Positions 43,757 through 52,261 are shown, counted from the first letter of the stretch. The stretch: DNA of 64,000 nt from JBAXTZ01 sp041666525 (GCA_041666525.1 JBAYGT010000001.1:124001-188000), one strand, 5' to 3'. A program made the numbers and translations. The notes: generated from the sequence alone by a model not told the origin.

Positions 43757-45193
43757 TTATTTGGCAAGTTCGATTAGTGTTTTAACCATTGAACCACTCG
43801 CGCCAGCCGGATTGATTCCTAACGCTGTATCATTCCAGGCTGTTCCGGCAATGTCGATATGCACCCAAGGGCAATTATCGACAAATTCGCCAATAAACAA
43901 GCCACCCGCGATGGCACCGGCAACCACTGAACTGTTCTTCAAATCAGCAAACGGCGACTTTAATAGCTCTTTATACTCGGAATAGTTGGGAAATCGCCAT
44001 AGTCTCTCGTCAGCAGCTACCCCCGCTGAAACTATTTTATAACACCATTCAGAATTATTGTCTACAATTCCAGCTGTCAGATTTCCCAAAGCTTGACGGC
44101 AAACACCAGTTAATGTGGCCACATCAACCACGCGTGTTGCCCCAAGATGTACAGCATAAGTGACAGCGTCGGCCAAAACAATTCGACCTTCGGCATCGGT
44201 ACTATGGACTTCCACCGTTTTACCGGACATAGTACGGATTATTTCACCGGGTTGCAAAGCGCTTCCACTTGGCATATTCTCACAGAGCGTCAATACCGCC
44301 ATAATATTGGCCGGCAATCCCAGTTGAGCGATTGCCTTCATCGCGGCCAATACTGCTGCCGCTCCAGCCATATCACGTTTCATTATAGTCATCATGGCCG
44401 GTTGCTTCAGCGACAATCCGCCGCTGTCAAAAGTAATGCCCTTCCCAACATAAGCGGTCATTTCGCTGCTTTGCGGAGCTCCATAATATTTTATGACAAC
44501 CAATTTAGGTGCTTCAGAACTACCTCTGGCTACCCCGAGTAGCCCCCCCATATCCAATTCTTGCATTTGCAATCGATTTAAAATACTACACTCAAGTTTG
44601 TATTGTTCAGCAATTGCCCTGGCTTCATCCGCCAAAAAACTTGGCGTGCAAACTGAAGGCGGAAGATTGGTCCACTCTCGGGCAAGATTAATGCTTTCAG
44701 CAGAAATTACTGCCGCCTGAACCGCGTTCTCGATTTCGATACTATTTGCCGCAATTACTTCAATTGACACCAATGATTTTCGTTTTTTAGACAGATAAGT
44801 GTCGAACTCATAATTTCCTAAGGTTATTCCTTCAACTGCAGCAACGATACTTTCACCACTGAGTTCAACAGTATCAATAGCAACAGTCTCAACTTCAAGC
44901 AGTCGTAGTTTTCTGCCTAATGTGCCAAAACAATTACGCACATCACGCCGTTCTACCGAGCTCTTACTGCCTAAACCAAGTAAAGCAACTTTTTTATCAC
45001 CAAATGGAATAAAAGTCATTTCATTTGGTTTAGTTGATGATTCTATGCCATTGGCAATGTTGCTGAACATGTTCATGCTTAATTCATCCAAATCGGCCAA
45101 AGTTTCCTTCAAGTTGCTTTCAACAAATATCGGCACAACAAGTATTTGCGCCATACTATCACCTATTCTCTGGCTACTTATTCTAACATTCAT
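43757..45193 (-). CDS. pepA: Leucyl aminopeptidase (M17, cytosol aminopeptidase)
   Basis: A two-zinc aminopeptidase that releases N-terminal residues from peptides. The signatures KGITFDSGGLSLK and NTDAEGR-type STDAEGRIVLAD are present with the active-site Lys and Arg. It has 478 residues. The start at 45193 (AAGGG nine bases upstream) matches the family's N-terminal length; a second ATG at 45154 also has an AGGTGAT site. It follows dut in the same operon and suits a peptide- and amino-acid-fermenting life. Confidence 0.95.
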   Translation of the reverse strand: MNVRISSQRIGDSMAQILVVPIFVESNLKETLADLDELSMNMFSNIANGIESSTKPNEMTFIPFGDKKVALLGLGSKSSVERRDVRNCFGTLGRKLRLLEVETVAIDTVELSGESIVAAVEGITLGNYEFDTYLSKKRKSLVSIEVIAANSIEIENAVQAAVISAESINLAREWTNLPPSVCTPSFLADEARAIAEQYKLECSILNRLQMQELDMGGLLGVARGSSEAPKLVVIKYYGAPQSSEMTAYVGKGITFDSGGLSLKQPAMMTIMKRDMAGAAAVLAAMKAIAQLGLPANIMAVLTLCENMPSGSALQPGEIIRTMSGKTVEVHSTDAEGRIVLADAVTYAVHLGATRVVDVATLTGVCRQALGNLTAGIVDNNSEWCYKIVSAGVAADERLWRFPNYSEYKELLKSPFADLKNSSVVAGAIAGGLFIGEFVDNCPWVHIDIAGTAWNDTALGINPAGASGSMVKTLIELAK

Positions 45194-45226
45194 AGTTTTA
45201 ATCCCTTTCTAAATAGAACTAGCAAA

Positions 45227-45679
45227 TCACTTTTTACCAGTGCTACCAAATCCACCGTTGCGGGTGGTATCGGTTTGATCATCGTCTGCAATCAAGTATT
45301 TATAAAATATTCCTTGTGCAATTCGCTCACCGGCAGTAATAGTCACCGCAAAATCACTCATATTAACTAAAGCAATCATTACATGGCCCTCGTTATCAAC
45401 GTTGTTATAATAATCACTATCAATAATCCCTTGTGAATTTGCCAGCATCAAGCCACTTTTCAAGGCTAATCCCGACCGGATATGTAATCCCAGATACTCA
45501 TCTGGCTGCATATAAGCCTTAATTCCGGTCGGAACCAAGCCAATTTTATGCGGCTCAATTGTCACTGTCACGGCAGCAGCAAAATCATAACCGGCACTAA
45601 ATTTCGTTTTTCTGCAAGGAATAACCGCGAACGGATAAAAATATTTTTCCACCAACTCAAACCCTCTTAATTTCATCAA
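45227..45679 (-). CDS. dut: dUTP diphosphatase (trimeric dUTPase)
   Basis: Hydrolyses dUTP to dUMP, keeping uracil out of DNA. All five motifs of the trimeric family are readable: AGYDFAA, RSGLA, GIIDSDY, GERIAQGIF and RNGGFGSTGK. It has 150 residues. The ATG overlaps the stop of the radical SAM gene by four bases. Confidence 0.96.
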   Translation of the reverse strand: MMKLRGFELVEKYFYPFAVIPCRKTKFSAGYDFAAAVTVTIEPHKIGLVPTGIKAYMQPDEYLGLHIRSGLALKSGLMLANSQGIIDSDYYNNVDNEGHVMIALVNMSDFAVTITAGERIAQGIFYKYLIADDDQTDTTRNGGFGSTGKK

Positions 45680-46737
45680 TCCTCCATAATTTTTAAGTAA
45701 TCATAATAACTCAGCATATCAACCAGCGACAACACATTTTTCGACAATCCGTTAACGATAACTATCTCGCCTGGCATCAGCAAATCACTGACGGAAATTT
45801 TTAGTGTTGTTGCGAACTTAGCCTCCAGTCGCCTGATATTATCTTTGCGCTGACCAACTACTTTTGATAATTCGCTTTTACTGCAAACAAAACTATCCAC
45901 GCCATAATTTTTTATCAACAAATATAATAAACAATAAAACCCAACGCTATCAACCATTTCGCCAAATGCTGGATGAAACGGCCCGGCAACGACTTGTCCG
46001 TTTCGTAGCTCATCACTCGGTTGTATACCGGTACGGATAACTCTTATACCTTGAGAACGGGCAACTAATTTCAGCCAACTTGCAGTAACTAACGCCTGCT
46101 TCATAGTTTGCGGATTATATCTGCCCTCAAAAAATAGTTGTTCCAGTTTTGTGCCTCGGAGTACGAGCGTCGGATGAATTCGCAGCATGTCAGGAGCGAG
46201 TTGCATTAAACGTTGCAACGTCAGCAAATAAGTTTCTTGAGTTTCGCCCATTAATCCAGTCATGAGGTGTATTCCAGCAATCAATCCGGCATTTTTAACC
46301 CGCTGAACGCTATTTACAACAGCTTCATATGTATGACGGCGATTATTGGCTGTCAGTACCGAATCGCAAAGCGATTGAGCGCCGATTTCCACTTCAGTAA
46401 CGCCATGATTTTTTAGCTGCTGCACAGTCTCTATGTCCAATGCATCCGGGCGCGTTGACACCCGGATACTGGAAACAGTTCCTCTATCAACAAGAATCTT
46501 GCCAAATTTTAATAACGCCAACCGCTGTTCGAACGGTATCGACGTAAAAGTACCGCCATAATATGCGAGCTGTATATCAGTGTTTCTTAAATACTCCAAC
46601 TGGCGATTTATTTCTGTCGTAACTTCCGCTAGCAAAGCACTGCAGCAATTACTCTCCACAGCGCTTTGATTACAAAATACACAACGATCACTGCATCCGG
46701 CATTCGCTAAAAAAATCGGTAATATTGTTTTTTTCAT
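45676..46737 (-). CDS. Radical SAM protein (Elp3/HemN-like)
   Basis: A 353-residue radical SAM protein with the cluster motif CSDRCVFCNQ close to the N-terminus, then YYGGTFTSIP and VEIGAQSLCD, as in the Elp3-like and coproporphyrinogen-oxidase-like branch. The substrate is unknown. The ATG at 46737 is chosen because the longer frame to 46797 runs through the terminator that follows rnc. A weak GTGAGA site precedes it. It is coupled to dut. Confidence 0.85.
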   Translation of the reverse strand: MKKTILPIFLANAGCSDRCVFCNQSAVESNCCSALLAEVTTEINRQLEYLRNTDIQLAYYGGTFTSIPFEQRLALLKFGKILVDRGTVSSIRVSTRPDALDIETVQQLKNHGVTEVEIGAQSLCDSVLTANNRRHTYEAVVNSVQRVKNAGLIAGIHLMTGLMGETQETYLLTLQRLMQLAPDMLRIHPTLVLRGTKLEQLFFEGRYNPQTMKQALVTASWLKLVARSQGIRVIRTGIQPSDELRNGQVVAGPFHPAFGEMVDSVGFYCLLYLLIKNYGVDSFVCSKSELSKVVGQRKDNIRRLEAKFATTLKISVSDLLMPGEIVIVNGLSKNVLSLVDMLSYYDYLKIMED

Positions 46738-46758
46738 AATTCTCACAATTTTCGTGAA

Positions 46759-46784
46759 TAAAAAAAGCAGCTTACGCCGCTTTT
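46759..46784 (-). terminator. Intrinsic terminator after rnc
   Basis: Minus-strand stem AAAGCGGC / GCTGCTTT with loop GTAA, followed by seven T. It lies 14 bases after the rnc stop codon and closes the fab-rnc operon. Confidence 0.9.
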
Positions 46785-46797
46785 GATTATAACCCAA

Positions 46798-47502
46798 TTA
46801 TTTTGATTTTTCTACTTTTTGCAAGGCTTGTTTTGCAGCCGATTGCTCTGCGTTTTTTTTACTTCGCCCGCTTCCGTAACCATATTTTTCTTTTTTGATA
46901 AAAAGCGCTACTTCATAATTCTTATCGTGATCCGGACCGCTGCAAGAAACAACATTATACTCAATATCATCGCTTTGCAAGCCTAAATCGTTTTGAACAT
47001 ATTCCTGCAACTCGCTCTTATAATCACTGCGCTGTTCCGTACGGCGCAGCTCTTCGCCAAATATGCGGTTAACAAAATTAAGCACTGCATCATATCCCTG
47101 ATCAATATACAATGCGCCGATTATGGCTTCGAATGCATCAGATAATATCGACGCTCGTTCACGCCCGCCAGTAACATCCTCGCCTTTACCCAAGCGCAGA
47201 TACTTTCCAACGGAAAACTCGCTGGCTTTTGCCGCCAGCGACTTTTCACAAACCACATTTGAACGCCTTTTTGTCATCTCACCTTCAGGCATATTGACGC
47301 TATGTTTAAACAGATTATCGCTGACGCATAACTCAAGAACCGCATCGCCGAGAAATTCCATCCGCTCATTGTTGCAACCATCTGTTCGCTTCTCGAAAGA
47401 GAACGAACTATGTGTTAACGCCGTTTCCAGAATAGCAGTATTGTGAAATTTCACTCCCAATAGCTGTTCCAGCTCGCTTAAATAATCGGAATTATCAGCC
47501 AT
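46798..47502 (-). CDS. rnc: Ribonuclease III
   Basis: Cuts double-stranded RNA, including rRNA precursors. The catalytic signature ERMEFLGDAVLEL and the later SDAFEAIIGALYID are present, followed by a C-terminal double-stranded-RNA-binding domain (DYKSELQEYVQ to QSAAKQALQ). It has 234 residues. It overlaps fabF by eight bases, the conserved Firmicutes neighbourhood. Confidence 0.97.
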   Translation of the reverse strand: MADNSDYLSELEQLLGVKFHNTAILETALTHSSFSFEKRTDGCNNERMEFLGDAVLELCVSDNLFKHSVNMPEGEMTKRRSNVVCEKSLAAKASEFSVGKYLRLGKGEDVTGGRERASILSDAFEAIIGALYIDQGYDAVLNFVNRIFGEELRRTEQRSDYKSELQEYVQNDLGLQSDDIEYNVVSCSGPDHDKNYEVALFIKKEKYGYGSGRSKKNAEQSAAKQALQKVEKSK

Positions 47503-48736
47503 TATATTTTTTTACGGCAAGCGTAGCATTATGTCCACCAAAACCAAACGAGTTAGTCAGAGCTGCGCGCACAGTCATTTTCGCTGCTTTATTAGCTACA
47601 TAATCCAAATTCATATCGGGTTCAAGATTTTGAATATTCATTGTCGGCGGTACAATATCGTTCATTACCGTCAAGGCAGTGGCAATAAATTCCACACCGC
47701 CTGACGCTCCCAATAAATGCCCGACCATTGATTTGTTAGAACTGACCTTCATTTTATAAGCGTGCTCACCAAACACTGTTTTGATAGCTTGAGTTTCGTT
47801 GCGATCATTTATCGGCGTAGATGTTCCGTGCGCGTTAATATAGTCAACTTCTGTTATAGCAAGATTAGCATCTGAAAGTGCTAATTCCATACATTTCGCA
47901 GCCATCTCCCCTTCAGGCGCCGGGCAGGTAATATGGTAAGCGTCGGCGTTAGTGCCATAACCGACAAGTTCGCAATAGATATGCGCGCCGCGATCCAGTG
48001 CATGTTCTAGCGACTCCAAAACGACGATGCCGGCTCCTTCGCCAAGTACAAATCCGTCACGATCTGCATCAAATGGACGTGAAGCAGTTTGCGGATCATC
48101 ATTACGCGTAGACATCGCTTTCATATTTTCGAAACCGGCAATACAAATTGGTGTTACCGCTGCTTCCGTTCCACCCGTAACCATTACATCCGCGCTTCCG
48201 CGCTGAATTATTTTCATAGCTTCGCCGATTGAATTTGTACCACTCGCACATGCAGTAACGATTGGGAAACACGGTCCTTGGAGTCCAAAAATCATTGATA
48301 CCATACCACTCGGCATACTCGGAATTATCATCGGAACCATCAGCGGGCTAACCCTCGAGTGTCCTTTGTCAAAAAGCTTTTGGAAATTATCGCCAAGGGT
48401 TATTATACCGCCCATTCCCGTCCCGACTAAAGTACCAATACGCGTTTTGTCTTCGACGGCTAAATCAATTTTACTATCATCAAGCGCCAGTTTGGAAGCG
48501 GCAACTGCAAATTGAGTCACCCGATCCATACGCCTCGCTTCTTTTTTGTCCATATACTGCGCAGGATCAAATTCCTTGATCTCTGAAGCAATTTGCGTTG
48601 AATAGCCTTCTGGATCAAAAGCCGTTATTCGCGCGATTGAAGATTTTCCTGCTAAAAGATTATCCCAAAAAAGTTCATATCCAATTCCAAGTGGCGTCAC
48701 AGCGCCAAGTCCGGTAACTACTACACGTTTATTCAT
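47495..48736 (-). CDS. fabF: Beta-ketoacyl-ACP synthase II
   Basis: Elongates fatty acids by condensing malonyl-ACP with acyl-ACP. The active-site Cys163 lies in TACASGTNS, and the two histidines in HGTSTP and VGHLLGASG. It has 413 residues, the usual length. A GGAGG site precedes the ATG. A terminator and then a promoter with a palindrome lie between acpP and this gene, so it can be transcribed separately with rnc. Confidence 0.98.
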   Translation of the reverse strand: MNKRVVVTGLGAVTPLGIGYELFWDNLLAGKSSIARITAFDPEGYSTQIASEIKEFDPAQYMDKKEARRMDRVTQFAVAASKLALDDSKIDLAVEDKTRIGTLVGTGMGGIITLGDNFQKLFDKGHSRVSPLMVPMIIPSMPSGMVSMIFGLQGPCFPIVTACASGTNSIGEAMKIIQRGSADVMVTGGTEAAVTPICIAGFENMKAMSTRNDDPQTASRPFDADRDGFVLGEGAGIVVLESLEHALDRGAHIYCELVGYGTNADAYHITCPAPEGEMAAKCMELALSDANLAITEVDYINAHGTSTPINDRNETQAIKTVFGEHAYKMKVSSNKSMVGHLLGASGGVEFIATALTVMNDIVPPTMNIQNLEPDMNLDYVANKAAKMTVRAALTNSFGFGGHNATLAVKKYNG

Positions 48737-48758
48737 TATTCCTCCAAAAAAACTGATT

Positions 48759-48787
48759 ATTATATACTATTATTAGCTGGTGCTAAT
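48759..48787 (-). promoter_or_regulatory. Promoter with overlapping palindrome before fabF
   Basis: A TATAAT at 48759-48764 lies 17 bases from ATTAGC (48782-48787), a weak -35. That -35 is one arm of a perfect palindrome at 48772-48787, ATTAGC-4 bases-GCTAAT. The half TTAGCACC resembles a FapR half-site (TTAGTACC), but the other arm is shorter than expected. FapR control is possible, not shown. Confidence 0.45.
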
Positions 48788-48794
48788 AGAAAGT

Positions 48795-48821
48795 AAAAAA
48801 GAAAGCCTCGCTAAGCGAGGC
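48795..48821 (-). terminator. Intrinsic terminator between acpP and fabF
   Basis: Minus-strand perfect stem GCCTCGC / GCGAGGC around a three-base loop, followed by a T-rich run (TTTCTTTTTT). It lies seven bases after the acpP stop and would favour high acpP output over fabF. Confidence 0.88.
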
Positions 48822-48827
48822 AGAGGC

Positions 48828-49070
48828 TTACGCCTTTTTCTCATCAATTAACTTTACTGCGTCTTTAATTGCTTTAATTTTTTCCGCCTCGTCATCAGGA
48901 AGTTCAATTTCAAACTTCTCTTCAAACGCCATCATCAATTCAACAATATCCAACGAATCAGCGCCTAAATCATCGATGAAAGTTGATTCCATCGTGATAT
49001 CATCGGCTTTAATTGTAAGTTGCTCAGCAACTATAGTTCTTACTTGATCAAACGTTGACAAATCATTCAC
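48828..49070 (-). CDS. acpP: Acyl carrier protein
   Basis: An 80-residue acyl carrier protein. The phosphopantetheine serine lies in GADSLDIVEL. The protein is acidic and short, as usual. An AAGGAGG site precedes the ATG. It lies between fabG and fabF, with a terminator right after it. Confidence 0.98.
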   Translation of the reverse strand: MNDLSTFDQVRTIVAEQLTIKADDITMESTFIDDLGADSLDIVELMMAFEEKFEIELPDDEAEKIKAIKDAVKLIDEKKA

Positions 49071-49093
49071 CTCCTTTAACGCTACTTAGTATA

Positions 49094-49837
49094 TTACATT
49101 ACCATTCCGCCGTCAACATTTATGACTTGTCCAGTAATGTAACTTGCAAAATCAGAAGCCAGGAAACCAGCAATATACGCTACATCATCAGCTTTCCCCA
49201 ATCTCGCCAACGGTATTTGTGAAACTAATTGTTCAACAACTTTTTCGTTTAATTCAGCGGTCATATCAGTAGAAATAAATCCCGGAGCAATTGCATTTAC
49301 ACGAATATTTCTAGCAGCCAGCTCTTTTGCCAAAGATTTGGTAAGACCAATAACGCCAGCCTTCGCGGCGGCATAATTTGCCTGACCGGCATTACCAATC
49401 TGACCGATTACTGAAGTCATATTAATAATACAGCCCGAGCGTTGCTTCATCATCGGTTTTACGACAGCTTTGCAACAATTATACACGCCTGTCAAATTGG
49501 TGTTAATAACGGCATCCCATTCTTCCTGCTTCATCCTCATCAACAAATTGTCTCTGGTTATTCCCGCATTATTAACCAGAATATCTATTCTCCCAAACTT
49601 TTCAACTGTAGCCGCAATCATTGCTTCACAGGCAGTTGCATCTGAAACATCCCCTTTAAACAACAACACCTCAACACCAAGCGCTTCAGCGACGCGCTTA
49701 CTCTCTTCAGCGGCACCAATGTTCCCGGCATAATTGATAACTATGTTCGCCCCTTGACCTGCCAACTGCGCAACAACTGCACGACCGATTCCGCGTGAGC
49801 CACCGGTAACAACCGCTACTTTATTATCTAATCGCAT
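49094..49837 (-). CDS. fabG: 3-oxoacyl-ACP reductase
   Basis: An NADPH-dependent short-chain dehydrogenase that reduces 3-ketoacyl-ACP. The cofactor motif TGGSRGIGRA, the NNAG motif and the catalytic YAAAK (Tyr and Lys) are all visible. It has 247 residues and ends in YITGQVINVDGGMVM, the standard FabG ending. It overlaps fabD by ten bases. Confidence 0.97.
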   Translation of the reverse strand: MRLDNKVAVVTGGSRGIGRAVVAQLAGQGANIVINYAGNIGAAEESKRVAEALGVEVLLFKGDVSDATACEAMIAATVEKFGRIDILVNNAGITRDNLLMRMKQEEWDAVINTNLTGVYNCCKAVVKPMMKQRSGCIINMTSVIGQIGNAGQANYAAAKAGVIGLTKSLAKELAARNIRVNAIAPGFISTDMTAELNEKVVEQLVSQIPLARLGKADDVAYIAGFLASDFASYITGQVINVDGGMVM

Positions 49838-50775
49838 TTTTTCTCCTTAAGCAATTCAAGCATTTTGGCTATTGAGGCTTCGTCATCAATACCAATCGCA
49901 GTAATATCAGGCGCAATCTTTTTCATAAAACCCGCTAGCGGTCCGGCGCCGACTTCAATTACGAAATCAACACCTGTATTCACAATTTGGGCAACGCTAT
50001 CTTCCCACAGCACTGGAGAAGCCACTTGATGCACCAGTTTAGCTTTCAGCGTCGCCGCAGTTTTCGATGCCCTGGCATCCACATTGCTAATAATCGGAAT
50101 CAGTGAATCGGAAAAATCAACAGTATCCAATACTTTTTCCAATTTTTCTGCTGCAGGTTTCATCAATAAACTATGAAATGGCGCACTTACCGGTAGAAGC
50201 AACGCACGCCGCGCTCCCGCGGCTTTCAGTTCTTCACACGCTTGATTCACCGCTGATGTGATACCGGCAATTACGATTTGACCAGGCATATTAAAATTCA
50301 CGGCTTGCACTAAGCCAGTTTCTCCAGTAATTTTTGTGCAAATTTCGATTATTCTATCACGCTCTAATCCGATAATCGCCGCCATAGCCCCCTCGCCGGC
50401 CGGAACCGCTTCTTGCATAAATTCGCCCCGGGCTCTAACCGTTTTAACTGCATCAGCAAAACTCAAAACTTTACCGGCGACTAGCGCACCATATTCGCCC
50501 AAACTATGGCCTGCGGCGCAATCCGGCTTGATTCCCAATTCTTCTAACACTGCAAGTGCAGCAGCGCTTACCGTTAATAACGCCGGTTGCGTATTCATGG
50601 TCAACTTCAAGTCTTCTTCGGGACCGTTAAAACACATGTCAGTTATTGAAAACCCCAAAGTTTTGTCAGCTTCTTCAAAAACAGCGCGCGCAACAGAATA
50701 TTTATCGAATAAATCCTTGCCCATACCAATCTTTTGGGCTCCTTGTCCGGGAAATAAAAAAGCGATTTTAGCCAT
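49828..50775 (-). CDS. fabD: Malonyl-CoA-ACP transacylase
   Basis: Loads malonate on ACP. The nucleophile motif GHSLGEYGAL and the N-terminal FLFPGQGAQ are exact family marks. The ATG at 50775 has GGAGG upstream; the longer frame to 50850 reads out of frame through the fabH remnant and is not real. It has 315 residues. It directly follows the fabH stump. Confidence 0.97.
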   Translation of the reverse strand: MAKIAFLFPGQGAQKIGMGKDLFDKYSVARAVFEEADKTLGFSITDMCFNGPEEDLKLTMNTQPALLTVSAAALAVLEELGIKPDCAAGHSLGEYGALVAGKVLSFADAVKTVRARGEFMQEAVPAGEGAMAAIIGLERDRIIEICTKITGETGLVQAVNFNMPGQIVIAGITSAVNQACEELKAAGARRALLLPVSAPFHSLLMKPAAEKLEKVLDTVDFSDSLIPIISNVDARASKTAATLKAKLVHQVASPVLWEDSVAQIVNTGVDFVIEVGAGPLAGFMKKIAPDITAIGIDDEASIAKMLELLKEKKCD

Positions 50776-50798
50776 AATTCCTCCAAATATTATCGAGC

Positions 50799-50870
50799 TC
50801 AGCGCATAACCACAGTTCCCAAAGTCAGTCCTGCGCCAAAGCCGCAACAATCAATTAATAGTTCTTTTCG
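50799..50870 (-). pseudogene. fabH: 3' remnant of fabH (beta-ketoacyl-ACP synthase III)
   Basis: On the minus strand, the 69 bases before a TGA at 50799-50801 read RKELLIDCCGFGAGLTLGTVVMR, which matches the FabH C-terminus (LLxGFGGGLTWGxxLxRW pattern). Two stop codons in the same frame lie immediately upstream (50871-50876), and the fapR stop is at 50884. So only about the last 23 codons remain and everything from the fapR stop to this point, where plsX and the body of fabH normally lie, is gone. The match is by eye; it is short but includes the GFGAGLT core at the exact expected place just before fabD. Confidence 0.78.
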
Positions 50871-50883
50871 TTACTAATCCCCA

Positions 50884-51444
50884 TTAAGACAATAACATAA
50901 TAAATTTTGCCCGGAATATCTCCTGGGCGTTTTTTAAGGCTGTAACCTTCACCCTGTATATATCGTCAACGCGTCCTGTGAGTTCGGCTCTTGCGAAAAT
51001 TTTATCACCTGCTTCAACCTGACCAATAAATTTTAAATAAACTTCACCTAAATATGCACTGGGCGCATTTAACAATGCCAACGAAAGCGCAACCGCCTGC
51101 TTGTATAAGCAATATCCTTGCTCTAACTTACTTTTATCCATCACCATCTGCGGAGTGATCTCCAGCATCGACATCGCAAAATTTGAAATATTCAACTCCA
51201 ACAACTCGCCCATATCTTGATTCAGGCGAATTGCAGCGTGCAGTTGCTCTTTTGGCTCTTTAGCCAAACGCTTGGCTCGTTCTCGAACCTCAGGAATATT
51301 AAGCGCAACCCGGTCTAAACGCACCGTTTGGATACTTACTGCGAAAAGTTCCGAAAGCTCCCCGTCAGTCAAAAACGGATCAAGTTCAATTTTTTGTTTA
51401 AGCAGTTCTCGTCTGGCATCTTTATCATTTCGTAATTTTTTCAT
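50884..51444 (-). CDS. fapR: Fatty acid/phospholipid synthesis regulator FapR
   Basis: A 186-residue repressor that senses malonyl-CoA and controls lipid synthesis genes in Firmicutes. An N-terminal DeoR-type helix-turn-helix (LTDGELSELFAVSIQTVRLDR) is followed by a hot-dog ligand domain (AYLGEVYLKFIGQVEAGDKIFARAEL). Length and C-terminus look complete. It has its own promoter with a FapR-like palindrome overlapping the start region, so it probably represses itself. In relatives plsX and fabH follow; here only a fabH stump does. Confidence 0.93.
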   Translation of the reverse strand: MKKLRNDKDARRELLKQKIELDPFLTDGELSELFAVSIQTVRLDRVALNIPEVRERAKRLAKEPKEQLHAAIRLNQDMGELLELNISNFAMSMLEITPQMVMDKSKLEQGYCLYKQAVALSLALLNAPSAYLGEVYLKFIGQVEAGDKIFARAELTGRVDDIYRVKVTALKNAQEIFRAKFIMLLS

Positions 51445-51457
51445 TTTTGTTACCTAC

Positions 51458-51476
51458 TACTAAAACCTAGTCCTAA
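51458..51476 (-). promoter_or_regulatory. FapR-box-like operator at the fapR promoter
   Basis: TTAGGACTAGGTTTTAGTA lies directly downstream of the -10 element. It matches about 12 of 17 positions of the remembered Bacillus FapR site (TTAGTACC-N-GGTACTAA) and is an imperfect inverted repeat. Its place at the transcription start fits repression. The consensus is from memory. Confidence 0.5.
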
Positions 51477-51479
51477 CGC

Positions 51480-51508
51480 ATTATATTACGCTGACGTGAA
51501 AAAATCAA
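51480..51508 (-). promoter_or_regulatory. Sigma-A-type promoter of fapR
   Basis: Minus-strand TTGATT (51503-51508) and TATAAT (51480-51485) with a 17-base spacer. The -35 element abuts the T-run of the rpmF terminator. Confidence 0.78.
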
Positions 51509-51533
51509 GAAAAAAGGCGAGCTTTCGCCCGCC
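51509..51533 (-). terminator. Intrinsic terminator after rpmF
   Basis: Minus-strand stem GGCGGGC / GCTCGCC (one G-T pair) with loop GAAA, followed by six T, 15 bases after the rpmF stop. Confidence 0.9.
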
Positions 51534-51547
51534 ATAAATCTGTTACC

Positions 51548-51724
51548 CTATTCAGCAACTACAACTGCTTTGCCGTTGTAATGTCCACATTCCGGACATA
51601 CACGATGTGGCATTTTCACCTGATGACATTGCGGACAACTAACCAAATTGGGAACTTCAAGTTTCCAATTCGCGCGTCTTTTATCACGACGAGCCTTAGA
51701 TGTTTTTCGCTTTGGTACTGCCAT
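51548..51724 (-). CDS. rpmF: 50S ribosomal protein L32
   Basis: A 58-residue ribosomal protein, found by direct translation. It begins MAVPKRKTSKARRDKRRANW, the L32 signature, and carries the zinc-binding pairs CPQC and CPEC. An AGGAGG site lies upstream. It sits between DUF177 and fapR, the conserved order, and is followed by its own terminator. Confidence 0.98.
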   Translation of the reverse strand: MAVPKRKTSKARRDKRRANWKLEVPNLVSCPQCHQVKMPHRVCPECGHYNGKAVVVAE

Positions 51725-51763
51725 TTTAGCACCTCCTTGTAGCTATATGCCTTACCCGAAAGG

Positions 51764-52261
51764 CTAATTATTTATCAACTTTGCAAGTTTGGCAAATTGC
51801 GGGTTAATTTTTTCCTCGCCACAACGGCACTGTTTTTCATTGAAATTATTGCCACAGTCTGAACACAATCCTTTGCATTCGTCTTTGCACAATAACTTCC
51901 CGGGAATATTGACATGAATGTTTTCCACGACAGCGATCGACAAATCAACTTCATTGTCTTTAATTACGAATACATCATCGTTGTCAGTATCAGCGTTATA
52001 CGCAAATTTTTCTTCAAATTCGATTTTATAACAATGCTCGAATTTTTCTAAACACCTGTCGCATACACTAGCTGCGCAAAACTTAATTGTTCCGGTGACA
52101 AAATACGATTCAAACTCGTTTTTTATCTGACCCTGCACCAAAATCTCTGATATAATCGAGAATTTGCCATCAAAGAAATCTAGGCACTTTTGAGAAGTCT
52201 GCATTGAAAAATCAATGCTATCACCGTTTTTACCAACAATACTTCCAATATCAATCTTCAA
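51764..52261 (-). CDS. DUF177 (YceD/YlbN) protein
   Basis: A 165-residue member of the DUF177 family, linked to 23S rRNA maturation and almost always encoded before rpmF. The cysteine motif CDRCLEKFEHC and a C-terminal zinc-finger-like CKGLCSDCGNNFNEKQCRC are seen. The longest frame begins at a TTG that overlaps the promoter -10, so it cannot be the start; a TTG at 52261 preceded by GGTGGA gives MKIDIGSIVGK, which fits the family. Confidence 0.88.
   Translation of the reverse strand: MKIDIGSIVGKNGDSIDFSMQTSQKCLDFFDGKFSIISEILVQGQIKNEFESYFVTGTIKFCAASVCDRCLEKFEHCYKIEFEEKFAYNADTDNDDVFVIKDNEVDLSIAVVENIHVNIPGKLLCKDECKGLCSDCGNNFNEKQCRCGEEKINPQFAKLAKLINN

Noticed and set aside
45155..45193. Shorter start of pepA at 45154
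   Set aside because: It has a fair ribosome site, but the longer form matches the N-terminal length of M17 aminopeptidases and also has an AAGGG site.
50776..50850. N-terminal extension of fabD to 50850
   Set aside because: It lies in a different frame through the fabH remnant, and the ATG at 50775 has a perfect ribosome site.
51072..51431. Idea that fapR is also truncated by the deletion
   Set aside because: Both the helix-turn-helix and the hot-dog domain are complete and the length (186 residues) is normal, so the break lies after its stop codon.
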